A stretch of DNA of 64,000 nt from Cyprinodon diabolis (Eukaryota > Chordata > Actinopteri > Cyprinodontiformes > Cyprinodontidae). Positions 51,086 through 62,019 of the stretch are shown here, piece by piece (positions within the stretch are counted from its first letter, which is position 1; every line of letters starts with the position of its first letter). The notes under the pieces were generated by a model that had not been told where the DNA came from, made no database searches, and saw only the letters and a program-made list of their open reading frames with translations. Where the stretch lies: positions 37,403,428 to 37,467,427 of the forward strand of contig CM060073.1 in the NCBI GenBank assembly GCA_030533445.1, read 5' to 3'. The position numbers were made by a program, and so were the translations under genes.

Positions 51086-52339
51086 ATATTTATTGTCCCT
51101 CATAAAAGCACTGCAGGTCTGCAGCATCTAATTTTTTTCAACCAAAAGAGCAGCATTAGAAAGATTTGCTGTTGGAAACCCCTTTTTAAACACAAAGTTT
51201 GTTCTCATCGATCAAAGCATGGCAATAAAGTACGGAATTTAGAGTGCAGTGTTTTCAACTTTAACCTAAGGGGAACATTTTGTGTGCAGGCATGTATGTC
51301 TTTTTCAGTGCATGTAGAAAAAAAAAATCACAATGGGTCACTGATATCAACACTCCTCACAAAACTCCATATCCCTCTGGAGCATCCACAGCCGAGCACT
51401 TATAACCTCTGCAAACATGCTATAAAAGAGGTGGAGTGTCAAATTTACACCAGGATGAAAGGGCCTCTGCGTAGCCTATGTGTCTGTACACATTAGTAAT
51501 TGATACAAATGCAAAAGGCAGATGTGCAAACATATGTTTTAAAAGAGAGAAAAGGCTGCTATGTTCCAGCTGTCAGACCATGAGCGTGCTGCTTCGCAGG
51601 ATGAAGACTTTGCTAAAGACTGCAGGATGTTTCTGCAGGTATGTGTGTGCATGTGTTAGTGTGCCGGTGCGTCTTTGTATGGGTGTATTGGCCATAGAAG
51701 AGTGTTCCCAGCGAGAGAGTGAAGAGGTATCCACCACCAACTGCCTGGGGCCTTCTGGCAAAGAGACTAAACAAGACCTTCCCTTTGGGATGCACATAAA
51801 CAGCCTGCAGCTGCAAATGACCTACTACCCACCCCTCACTTATACAGAATCCCAAACACACACTCAATCACAGCCATACACACAAAGATACAGCCTTTTT
51901 GATGGTTTAATTTGTTGATTTCAAGAGAAAAAAAATATATAAATAGCTGTTACTTATGATCCCAAAGCTGTTGAACTTTTCAAGTTAATGATATAGTTCC
52001 TCCATATCTCAGTGGGAGCTTCTTTTTCTCTTTTCTACCAACCACTGAACAACAAACTGTCATAAGATTCTTAAAAAGTTCAGCTTTGTCCTTCCTGATT
52101 ATTTACACATCCAGTTTAATCTTTAATATTTAATGAGTGAGAACTAACCCAAGTAACTATGGTCAGACAATCCTTGATTAATCAGTTCTTCCAGTAATGA
52201 AAGACAGGAAACAAATAGTTGCCTTAAGGTCAGGAAGTAGTGGAGTTGTGCATAGAGCTAATAGCTTTATTATATAGATAAAAGCTTAATTTTGGATGAT
52301 AAATGTCCTCAACATGTTTAGGAAAAGACAAAGAAGAAG

Positions 52340-53480
52340 CTATAAAAACAAGATAAAAACTGTATCCATAGAAAAATCACAGGCAAATCCAAATATGTGT
52401 GTTTTCAATCAGGATTTTAAAAAAGAGGTTAGGGTGTTAGCATTATTACAGACTTCTTGGAGTTTGTTGTAAATCAGTGGAACATAACAACAGAAGCTAA
52501 CTGTCTTTATGTGGTTTTGATTATGCAGAACCAGAAGACCTAACAGGTCTAGAATGCTGACACACTGACACCCCCTCTGTAAGGTATTTATGCAGCAAGC
52601 AAATTAGTCATTTCTAAACTATTAGAGGATAAACTAATTTGAACGTTTATACTGGGTGATGTGTTCAAATGTCATACTTTTAGAGAAGACATGGGTAGCA
52701 GCATTCTGATCAGCTGTCTGGCTGATATTTTAGGGAGATCAGAGCGGACTCTGTTGCTGTAATAATTTAGCGTAGGACAGTGAAAGGAAGATTTCTTCTT
52801 CAAACTGAGGAAAACACATTCACTCACTGATGTGTTCTATGCATTAATCCAGCACTAAAAGGGGTTTATAGCCACCTGGTCACATTGTAATGTAGAGCTG
52901 AGCATCATCTGCAAAGTGATGGTAACTTATCTTGATATTTTTTATTATAGCCAAAAAACAGTGCATGTGGTTTTATGGTCTGTACCATTACCTTCTGTCA
53001 CATAAAACACCCAATGCTTGTAGCATTCAGACCAGTGAAGTGCTTCACCAGAAAGGCAGACCAAGTAATCGAGGTGTTCCAGCAATATGGAATGATTAAC
53101 AATGTTGAAAACTACACTGAGGTCCAATAATATCAGCATTGTGTTTTTTATACTGTTTATATTTATATGACTTTATTAAAGCAATTAAAAGGGTAATCTA
53201 AGTACTATGATGAGCACAGAAAACCTGACCGGAAGACGTCAAAGCAGAACAGTTATTGTTTATTTCAGAGGGTGAGATTGAGGCTGATAGAGTGAGAAGC
53301 TAGACTATCAGCAGATAATAGGAAGGCTGATCATGTAGCACAGAAGTTGCTCCATTTAATCTTTCTGAGACTACATCCTCAGTCATGTAACCAGCTGGAT
53401 TTAGAAAAGTTGAAACCTACATTTCACAGCTCCAGTGCGAGCCGATAGAAATGACAATGAAAGTCCTGAAAAGGTGTCGC
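52340..53480 (-). mobile_element. LINE remnant (CR1/L2/Rex1-like reverse transcriptase)
   Basis: On the minus strand two reverse-transcriptase motifs survive: the A-type block LLDLSVVFNIVNHSILLEHL at about 53130-53071 (usually LDLSAAFDTVDH) and, in another frame, HFADDA at 52918-52901, the YADD-type catalytic box. A GLSG-like segment (VCLSGEALHW) lies between. Frames differ, so at least one indel has broken the gene. Sequence down to about 52340 (accagaagacctaacaggtc; gaggttagggtgttagcatt) resembles the 3' part of the same common fish repeat. It is transcribed in the same direction as fam172a. Boundaries are approximate and clade assignment is tentative. Confidence 0.65.
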
Positions 53481-54689
53481 AAGAGGAAAAAGCCTGGTTG
53501 CTTTCGATCTAAGCCTCTTTGGTGGTGAAAACTTAAGGCTTAACATTTTCTTAATCGACACAAAGACAAAGAGTTTTTAAAGACAGATGTGTTAGATTTT
53601 GTTCTTCTATCTTCATACATTAGAACTCCTAAGTGTTTAATTACAATCAGATAAGGTAATTGTGAAATAACAATGAAATTATTATTGATTTGAGATAAGG
53701 AAAAAAAATCTATGCTATGAAGCTAAATTTATTATCTTCTTCTGTATTGTAATTACTATTACAACATTTACCAATTACATATCCTATCGCAAAATCAGCA
53801 GCTCAATGATTTCCCAAGTTTATTGGGATTATATGTTTACATTTAGCTTTAATGTTAAGTATTAAGCATAGTCAAAGCATGCAGGATTGTTACTTGGATG
53901 TCCAAAACTTCCTTGTGGTGTTGATATTTTGGTGCTCTTCACTGTATGGATCAATCTCAAACAGGTCAAAAACAAGAGACAGGCACTCAAAAAGTTATTA
54001 GGACATGGCTAAATCGTTAAAAAAAAAATGCCAATGGGTCTCAGCACTTGGCCTCCATTCCAATGTTTTAAGCATATTCAGGCTTGGCAGGAATGAGAAC
54101 TTCTGGTATTTGCTATGGTACTCTTAGACAAGAACCAAAAGACAAAAGTTGAAGACACTTTGATTAGAAAACAAGGTAACACAATACTAAACTCCTGCAA
54201 ATTGTCCTTCCCATTCATCAATGTCTGTTGAAACAACAAACCTGTATGTGTTTTTGGCCTGAGGACAAACATATCCTCTTCATATCATTCTCTAACAAAC
54301 AAATACAGACCCCTTGCCAAGAGAAACTTAATGAGAGTACAATCGATACACAGCTACAAGGTGTGCACAAACAACACAGATAGGGAATGATGTACGATTT
54401 ACCTGGAGCACATAAAAATCAGCTGCATTCTTATGCAGTGTGGACATTCGCACTCTAACCTACAACAGGTACATAAGCATACATAACGCAAAAGGCACTT
54501 AGTATGCAAATATATCTTTTTCAACCAGAAGATCTCTCCATTATTCGTCTACAAGAAAGTGTGAGGCACTAGATAAATAGGTCTCTAGATATCAAGCTTG
54601 GACGTCAGTTGATGAATTTTTGCATACGGCAGAAGTAGTGCTGTTAGGACAGGGAATACCACCACAAAATAATGTTTTCTCTCCCTCTG

Positions 54690-54800
54690 ATCAATTTTTA
54701 ATTTGGCCCATGCAGTCAAGCCCTTGGCGGCTTGGCCCCAGTAATTATGGTGGGTTATTGACAGCTGCCTTCCCAGGGGAGACTATTTAAAAGAGGTTTA
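54690..54800. promoter_or_regulatory. candidate conserved non-coding element
   Basis: Contains gatcaatttttaatttggcc, an NFI-like cttggcggcttggcccc, a TAATTA homeodomain core in cagtaattatgg, and attgacagctgcc combining a Meis-like TGACAG with a CAGCTG E-box. Clustering of such words in about 110 bases is suggestive; function is inferred. Confidence 0.3.
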
Positions 54801-55689
54801 ACCCGAGAGCAAGTCCAGACCCCACAGCCGCCTTTGAACGTGTCAACTGCATTGATCTGAGCCGAGACCTTCCCACCTGAAGGTGTGTGCGCGCCTGGTG
54901 TATATTGCTTGCAGGGCTACTGTTACAAGGCCATGGCAAGGCGGAGCATCTTTCATGCTTTAGCAGACACACACTCACGCACATTAAAACTGTCCTCTGG
55001 CTAAAGCTAACTAGCAGGCAGAAGGGTACCTGTCCAGCCTCAGCAGCCACCTGGTGCCCCGAGCATGCACAGAAAATATGTTAGCTCTTGCTTACATAGG
55101 GAAATAAATACATATACATAGAGGTTAAACAGGAGTTCAGTGGGAAAGAAGAAAGACTAATGAGAAACAGAAAGAAAGCTGTGATTTAAGAGATAAAGAA
55201 CAGCGAGAGATTACCTCATTACATAAACGCCGTGACACAACTCAAACAGAGAGTGTGCAGCTAATATTGAAGAAGACATCATCTGGCTAAAGAGGGAAAA
55301 AAAGGAGGAGGGGGCTGACAGAAATTAGTGGGATTTCTGTGTTTGAGTTTGTCTGCCTCACTGCCCCCTTTCAGCCTCCCATTGAAATTCTGGGCAGATA
55401 GAAACCCCAAGGCTTTTGACACACTTCTGAAAACACCACACCCCTCTTTCTTCCCAATGAGTCTCCTGCGTCTACCCTGACTCACTATCAAGAGAGTGGC
55501 AGAGAGCTCTTGGGTAAGACGGAAGAGACAAAAGGGTGATAGCAGCAATAGTTCTGTTTTTTATTAGCGACTTCCAAATGAAGTCATTTATACAGGCAGA
55601 ACAAATAATGGACTACCAAACTATTCCTAAACCTAGACCTGTATTTCCTTTTACAGCATTAAAACAACACGCACTGATGTACATAAAGG

Positions 55690-55765
55690 AGAATTTGTGA
55701 GATAGACCAACATAAAGTTAAGTAAGCAAAGAAAATGATACCTGGTTTAAATAAATGTTCAACTA
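55690..55765. repeat. possible short Tc1 transposon end fragment
   Basis: The words gagatagaccaacataaag and gaaaatgatacctggttt resemble the terminal region of the common fish Tc1 elements (remembered pattern: gatagaccaacacaaag then aatgatacatggttt). Too short to be certain. Confidence 0.4.
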
Positions 55766-56239
55766 ATGTGATATTAAAAATCTTGTTTTTATTTGTATTT
55801 AGTCCTCATGTCACAATACTGAGCCTTGAAAAGAGTGTGTTTTTGAAAAAGCATTTTACATATAACATTGCCACTACTAAGAATGGTGTGTTCACTGTGA
55901 TGTATTCATGTCCCTCTGTGTGTAGTTTTACAACCGGAGCCAAAAAGTTACATTTTGGTCCATTTGGATTAAATCACCTTCTGTCACGCTTCTGTCGTGG
56001 CAAACTTTAAACAGGACCTATATCTGTCTTCACTTTACCCAAGTTTTTCTTATTTCCTCCTGAGTGTGCAACTTAGAGTACCATTGACAGATTCTCACAC
56101 CATGGATTTGGATTTCAGCAGCTTCTCCAGATTTACAATCAGCATCTTGGCTGCAGATTCTCTCTCTCTTGCTCATTGTTTAAGTCTCTGTTAGCCAACT
56201 GAGGTAGACTTTAAAAAATGTGGTTGTGCTTTAATATTG

Positions 56240-56538
56240 GGCTGCATGGTGGAGCAGTGGGTAACACAGTTGCCTTGCAGCAATAAGATTTTGGGTGTGA
56301 TTCCCGGCCTGGGGTCGTCTGCATAGAGTTTGCATGTTCTCCTTCTGTATATGTGGGTTCTCTCTGGGTACTCTGGGATTCCTCCCACAGTCCAAAATCA
56401 TGACCTGTTAGGCTAATTGGTATCACTAAATTGTGTGTTCATGGTTTTATGTCTGTGTTGCCCTGCAATAGACTGGTGACCTGTCCAGGGTGCACCACGC
56501 TTTTTGCCCATCCAAAACAGTTATTAGCTGTGGGTTAG
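56240..56538 (+). repeat. diverged SINE-like teleost repeat
   Basis: Starts gggctgcatggtggagcagt, followed by acagttgccttgcagcaa, a box-B-like gtgtgattcccgg, gagtttgcatgttctcc, the gtgggttctctctgggtac segment, attcctcccacagtccaaaa, gccctgcaatagactggtga and cctgtccagggtgcacc. These words occur in this order in one of the most common dispersed repeats of teleosts. The tRNA-like box B suggests SINE origin. Several substitutions indicate an older copy. Confidence 0.8.
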
Positions 56539-56725
56539 AAAATCTGATCCAACACTAAAGTCAGTGGTTATAATTCCAATCCCAGAATATGAAAAACTCC
56601 AAAAGACTATGAAGATACTGCAAGTTATTTTAACAATCAGGACTTTTTCGGTAATCTTGATATAATTTTAGTGAAATCCAGACTAAAGTCTAACTACTTG
56701 CTGCTAAGCATGCCTGATTACTTAA

Positions 56726-57637
56726 AGGAATAGTACACCCAAAACATGATTAGCCTTAATTTTCTACTCACCCCCATGCTGAACAACACTCTGGAGTACT
56801 TTTTTGATATCTCAAATGCATCTGGAGATCTGGGAGGCTTCTTGCTGTCTGCTGACATTCAAATAATGGAGGTCTATGGTGCCCGAGGCAGAAAGGTCCA
56901 TAAAAGTCCACAAAAAACGTGTCAATATTCCTCCATACTGCTCGTCCAATGTAATCCAAGTGTCCTGAGTGGGTAGCGTCCATAATTTACTCGAAACGAA
57001 GTCATTTAGAATGTTTTTAGAGCATAAACAGTAGTGTATAGGATTTCCTAAAAGCGCGCCCCTGCGAGTTCACGAGCCTACGGAAACCGCGGCAGACCAA
57101 ACCAGATGAAAGTGCGCATTCAGCTCGGCAAAGAACTCATGCTCTTCCTCAACACTGAAGTCCTCAGACATTTTTCTTTCTTTGTTTCTTTCTTTGCACA
57201 GGTAAACAGCAAATTTCTTCTTCTACGCTTGCATTATCAAGAGTAGACGCTGAATGCGCACTTTCATCTGGCTTGGTCTGCCGCAGTTTCCGTAGACTCG
57301 TCAACGTGCTTTTAGGAAATCCTATACACTACTGTTTATGCTCTAAAAACATTCTAAATGACTTTGTTTCGAGTAAATTATGGACGCTACCAACTCAGGA
57401 CACTTGGAATACATTGGACGAGCAGTATGGAGGAATATTGACACGTTTTTTGTGGACTTTTATGGACCTTTCTGCCTCGGGCACCATAGACCTCCATTAT
57501 TTGAATGTCAGCAGACAGCAAGAAGCCTCCCAGATCTCCAGATGCATTTGAGATATCAAAAAAGTACTCCAGAGTGTTGTTCAGCATGGGGATGAGTAGA
57601 AAATGAAGGCTAATCATGTTTTGGGTGTACTATTCCT
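56726..57637. mobile_element. foldback element with TTAA target duplication, complete copy
   Basis: A 912-bp element flanked by TTAA (56722-56725 and 57638-57641). The arms of about 400 bases are nearly exact inverted repeats, beginning AGGAATAGTACACCCAAAAC. The unique centre (about 57122-57245) separates them. Both arms contain the same reading frame, with segments such as YIGRAVWRNIDTFFVDFYGP at minus 56983-56768 and plus 57380-57595. The TTAA duplication points to a piggyBac- or Kolobok-type transposase acting in trans; none is encoded here. Compared with the copy at 6664-7305 this one is complete and inserted in the opposite orientation. Confidence 0.88.
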
Positions 57638-58239
57638 TTAAAAGACAACCAGTTGGATCTCTATGGATCTTGAAATGATAAAATTCTCTGAAATGTTCTT
57701 CAAAAGTAATGGCATATAGTGAGAAGGTTTCTCTAACTTTTGCAGCAAAACAAGTGAGACATAAAAAAGGGAAAAACTAATTAAAAAGAGGCATAAAATA
57801 TAGAGAAAAATGTAGGCTGAAAAATGAGAGAAATTTGCAAAGACCCCATTACAGAAGGCATTTAATGTCCGACAGTGAGAAAGCTAACTAACTCTAGTTT
57901 GGGGTTTTATTGATGACCTCAGCAACGATTGCAACTTATGAACCTTTCTTTTCATATTCAATATTCCCGTCTCGCTCAATTATCTTAACTGTAACCTCAT
58001 CATCTCCACAACCCAGCCCCCACCACCCTCTCTGAACCTCTACTGTATGCACCCTCCTCATCCACCTTCTCAGACTCAGGATGCAGAGCATTGACAGGGC
58101 CAGAAGGTAATGATACAGCTGCCATGATGCAACAAGCCGACCTGTCGACTGTCAGGAATTGAAATCATGAAGGAATAAGCTGTCATTAAGAGGCCCTTTC
58201 CCAGTAGTGGAGCTGTCAGATGGCTGCCTACTGCCTACT

Positions 58240-58510
58240 TTCCTTCAATACTCCCATCTCTCCTCTGCCAGTCCCACAACATTTGCAGTCACTCCCTCAT
58301 CCTTCTCTCATTTCTCTCTTCCCAAATCAATCCTTTCTGTACTCTTCTCCTTCTTTCCTCCTCTGTCCTCGTCCAGCCAATCATAATCCCATCTCCAGCA
58401 CCAAATACACCCCCGCTTCCCATCTCAGATTCCTTTCTCTTTCCATCCGTTGGTTGTTGCTGGAGCAGCCTCTTCTCCTTCCTCTCACCTGTCATTTTAC
58501 CTGTAGGCTT
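58240..58510 (+). repeat. pyrimidine-rich stretch
   Basis: Dominated by C and T on the plus strand (for example ccttctctcatttctctctt), giving a long but low-complexity 203-codon frame at 58220-58831 that I do not regard as a gene. Confidence 0.6.
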
Positions 58511-58538
58511 TGGGAGTTAAACCTCTTCCATGTGAACA

Positions 58539-58560
58539 CAAACACACACACACACACATG
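58539..58560. repeat. (CA)n microsatellite
   Basis: Short CA run. Other short CA runs lie near 19800-19820, 34765-34779, 44149-44160 and 63442-63462. Confidence 0.9.
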
Positions 58561-61500
58561 CATGGGAAAACATGCAAGAGGTCTGCAAAGACAGCAAAAA
58601 AAAATTCCCCTAACTTCGTATTACTGTACACACTGCCAAATGTCAGAAGCACATCCTTCAGCTAATATGATACGTTTCTATGTTTTCCGGATCTGTGGAT
58701 GTTTATCTGTATACAATAATGACTTAACATATATATGTTTCAGTCAACTTTACACGTGGTTGTCAGACCACATGCTAATGAGGCCAGGGGATATTTTCAA
58801 AAAAAAAATTGTCTTCATGCTTCAGAGTTGATGCATCTGTGTTGTCTCATTGTTGCCATAGAGAGATTTGATTAAAAGGTGATTTTCACTTTTTGAGTTT
58901 CTTCCATAAGGCTTCAGATTGACAGATGCAGAACCACTGCAAGACAAAGAAGGTTGGCTCAGACTTTCAAAAACCTGACAAAAACTTTCAGTGTAGTGCA
59001 GTAGAAACTCCTTGCAGGACCACACATACCTAAAACTTTTTCTGAGTCTATCTTGCTGGTCTCTGGGGACTTGTGTGTTTTGAAAAGCTGAAAAGGGCCA
59101 GCCCTGCCTTATTGTGCTGCTTGTGACTCATTTGTGACTGATCACCCTCATTTTAGACTCTGGATTTCCAATAAACTTCTCATCACAAGCTTTAAAAATA
59201 CTTTTGAAATCTCAATCTAATCTAAGTGTTGCGAAATTATTAATACTTGAACTCATGAATATTTTGAAGCAAAATTACCAATATTGACAAAGATGGTTGG
59301 TATTTCCAAAGATCACAGTAATAAAAAACATTTGGTTACAGGGATACTTTATTATGGCTTTGTGGATAAAGGTAAAGGAAAGAACATGACAGCTACAGCA
59401 ACAGTTTACTCTTTTCCCATGGCTCATCCCAGTCGAACGCCAGCAAGCAAAATCCCCTCCAACTTCCAGCCACTGGCCTTCTCATGGACGTACATTTCTT
59501 TTACTCTGACTCTGACACTGAATAACAGGGTCTGACCCGGAGATAACCCTTCTCTTTTCATCTTAATGTCCACAAATCATGACAGAAAGAATATTTTAGT
59601 AGAAAGGTTTATGTTTAAAAATGAATAGTAGGGGACCAGCCAAGGGTCCATCAAGGAAAGTGGGGAAATTTTGAATGGCTACTACTGTATCTTTTCTGTA
59701 ACAATATAGTATTTTTTTTTCTTTCTCTAAGGAACTTGTGGCACAAATATTGGACCTACTACTGCTAGTATCATGTTCAATCCTCTTTTGTCAAATCCGG
59801 TTCAATTTGCATGCTTTTAAAGCCAAAAGAATGCTTTGTTTTTGGTCCACTCTATAAAGCCTCAAACTTAACGCTATTTCTGACATTTTTAAATTAAAAT
59901 GTTTCCTAAATGGGAAGCAAAGTGTCTTCAAACTTGGAAACAAAGTCCTGTGGATTTTTTTTTTTTTTTTTAATGACTATTACCTGGATGACTAAGAATC
60001 TTTACTAGCTGGTAAGATAGTCTTGTTATCCAGATTGAAAACAGTTTATATGGACGTCGGCTAAAAGGCTGCTCAGGAAGGAGGAAGTTTTTATTTTAAA
60101 GGTAACTTTTAAAGCCAGATTATAGTTTTTAGATCTTCTTTGGGACATAAAAGCTCTCCTCTGGTCTGATAAAAGTAAAATGTATTTGATCACAGTGAAC
60201 ATTATCATAATATAACGGAAAAGGGGAAACTCTCCCCCCAAGGACACCACTGTAAAGTAAAGGGCAGCAGAAACATATTAGATGCTTATTTACAATCATT
60301 TCATGCCATGTTGCCAAAATACTAAGTAAATATGCAGTACAGTAAACTTCTATTCCCTCAGTTCTCTAGTGTCAAGAAAATAAAACTAATTTTGGTAATC
60401 CTAACTGACCTAAATAGGAAATGTTCCGTATGATTTAATGTTAGTTACACAAAAAAAAAAAACTGACAAAAATAACTTGCAGTATGAGTAAATATCTGCT
60501 CTCAACTGAACATTACATAAATACCATGATTTAGTCGAACGCAGGGGGGGGGGGAACCTTACATGTTTTTATTATTATTCTCTTGTATGGTTTATAACAC
60601 TTATCTTTCATGCATGCGGTTGAAAACACATCAAGACAAATTTTACAGTATGACATAATAAACCACAAACATGTCTGTAACAGTTGCAGACAGCATGAAG
60701 TGAGAGGAAATGTGCGCGGCTGTCTTTCCAGCTCACAGACACACTACAAGGCTTGTGTTTGCTTTCTGCCTGGATGATGATTTGTCAGGGTGCGAGAACA
60801 TGATTTCTTGTTTACAGTGATGAATGGGCAACACTCTCCCTACACACACCATGTTCTCTATATCTAAGCTGTCACTTTGCCTCAGTGCATCGCAAGCTTT
60901 TTTCTTTTCCAACCGTTAGAGCAGACAGACTGTATGAGGTAGTTTCATGGTACCTGAAAATCTGTGTCAGAACACATGGACACGCGTGTAACCCCAACCT
61001 TACCCACTGCCGTACGCAGCAGGAGAGAGCTTTACACAGTGGGCAAGGTCTTTATCATATTCAGGTGGATGAAACGACGGAATGAGGGAGAGCAGGGGAG
61101 AACAGCATCCCCCAAAGTCAATTTGAACAGCAGGCCGATTAAATTACATAGATAGTCGTGGCCACGCTGACAAATGAGCACAAAGATGGGGAATAAAATA
61201 GTGAGACAGGCGAAGACACCTTTTGCTTGCTGATATAGATATGTGTACATTTCTTGGGGATCATATGGTCAAGAGAGAAAAGAAAAAAAATGGTTTGATA
61301 TATTACATCCTCCTCTGTTTCAGCTCAACCACCTGTGCATACATAGGACCAATCAGAAAAAAGGTATTATAAAGCTACACAAAGGTTTTCTGGTATCTTA
61401 ATGATCAAATATGCTTAAATTCACTGAAGAATGTGTTGTTATGGTGTAATTCAAGTGGAGGGGTTGAGGTTTGTACCTTTGAATGAAAATCTGCCTCTTT

Positions 61501-61827
61501 TCGCTTTTTGCCCCTCGGCTTATGTGATGCTGCAGAGTGTTGCTATTGTTCATCATCAAGTAATCTGTTTTTGATTCGGGGGCAATCTTTTCTTTCCATC
61601 CCTCAATTGTATAAATTGTACAATTCAGTTAAACTGAGTTATGTCGACTGTATATATGGAGAGTGAGGAAAAAAGCACAAACAAAAACAATCCACAATAA
61701 TGCAGTTCTAATGAGCACACAGAATTAACTGTAGTTTAAAAAGATGTAATATAAGGAGCCAAAAAAAATCATGATGGAGAAATGAGAAATACCTTAAGTT
61801 TGATATCTAAGAGCACTGAGAGCCTAC

Positions 61828-62019
61828 CTCCATGGCCTTTGTAATGAAGGTGATCTGCGTTCCTGAGTCCAGGTCCTGGTTAATGATGAGTCTGCGGGCC
61901 CACTGACCAGCACGCACCACCCCACTGCCCTGGATCAGCACCAGCAGCTTGTTTGGGTTAGTCAAGGCATCTTGGCTAAGGTAGATAAAACTTCTGGGTT
62001 CGTCTTCTGTTGCATCCAC
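61828..62019 (-). CDS. fam172a: fam172a (ARB2A) internal coding exon, upstream of the pair
   Basis: This 192-nt exon encodes 64 residues, from [20 protein letters not shown] through the glycine-rich [14 protein letters not shown] stretch and ending [11 protein letters not shown]. These match the FAM172A/ARB2A family at the start of its Arb2 (alpha/beta-hydrolase-like) domain. The family is a nuclear and ER-associated co-transcriptional regulator linked to Argonaute, chromatin and alternative splicing (established knowledge). The acceptor reads ttatcttcag directly before GTG GAT GCA, and the donor is GAG followed by gtaggc. Both junctions are phase 0, so its length is a multiple of three and skipping it would not shift the frame. 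It contains no stop or frameshift. The preceding exon is not visible before base 64000. The catalytic-type serine motif of the family lies in a later exon outside the window. Identification is from remembered family sequence; boundaries are supported by splice sites and by a perfect join to the next exon. Confidence 0.95.

Larger units (their letters stand above)
10257..61827 (-). other. fam172a: fam172a intron, 51,571 bp
   Basis: This is the interval between the gtaggc donor at 61827 and the tttcag acceptor at 10257. It holds the transposons, simple repeats and candidate regulatory blocks listed separately. Open frames in it are short (mostly under 130 codons), often low-complexity, and none outside mobile elements resembles a known protein. 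Stretches not covered by another entry (for example 10300-12700, 16100-20900, 30800-36800, 38100-40500, 41000-47800 and 57700-61800) show AT-rich unique-looking sequence in which I see no gene, tRNA or recognisable repeat. Confidence 0.85.

Noticed and set aside
58220..58831. Longest open frame in the window, 203 codons on the plus strand
   Set aside because: Its first half is low-complexity pyrimidine-rich sequence and its second half includes a CA microsatellite; there is no domain, no family resemblance and no splice context.
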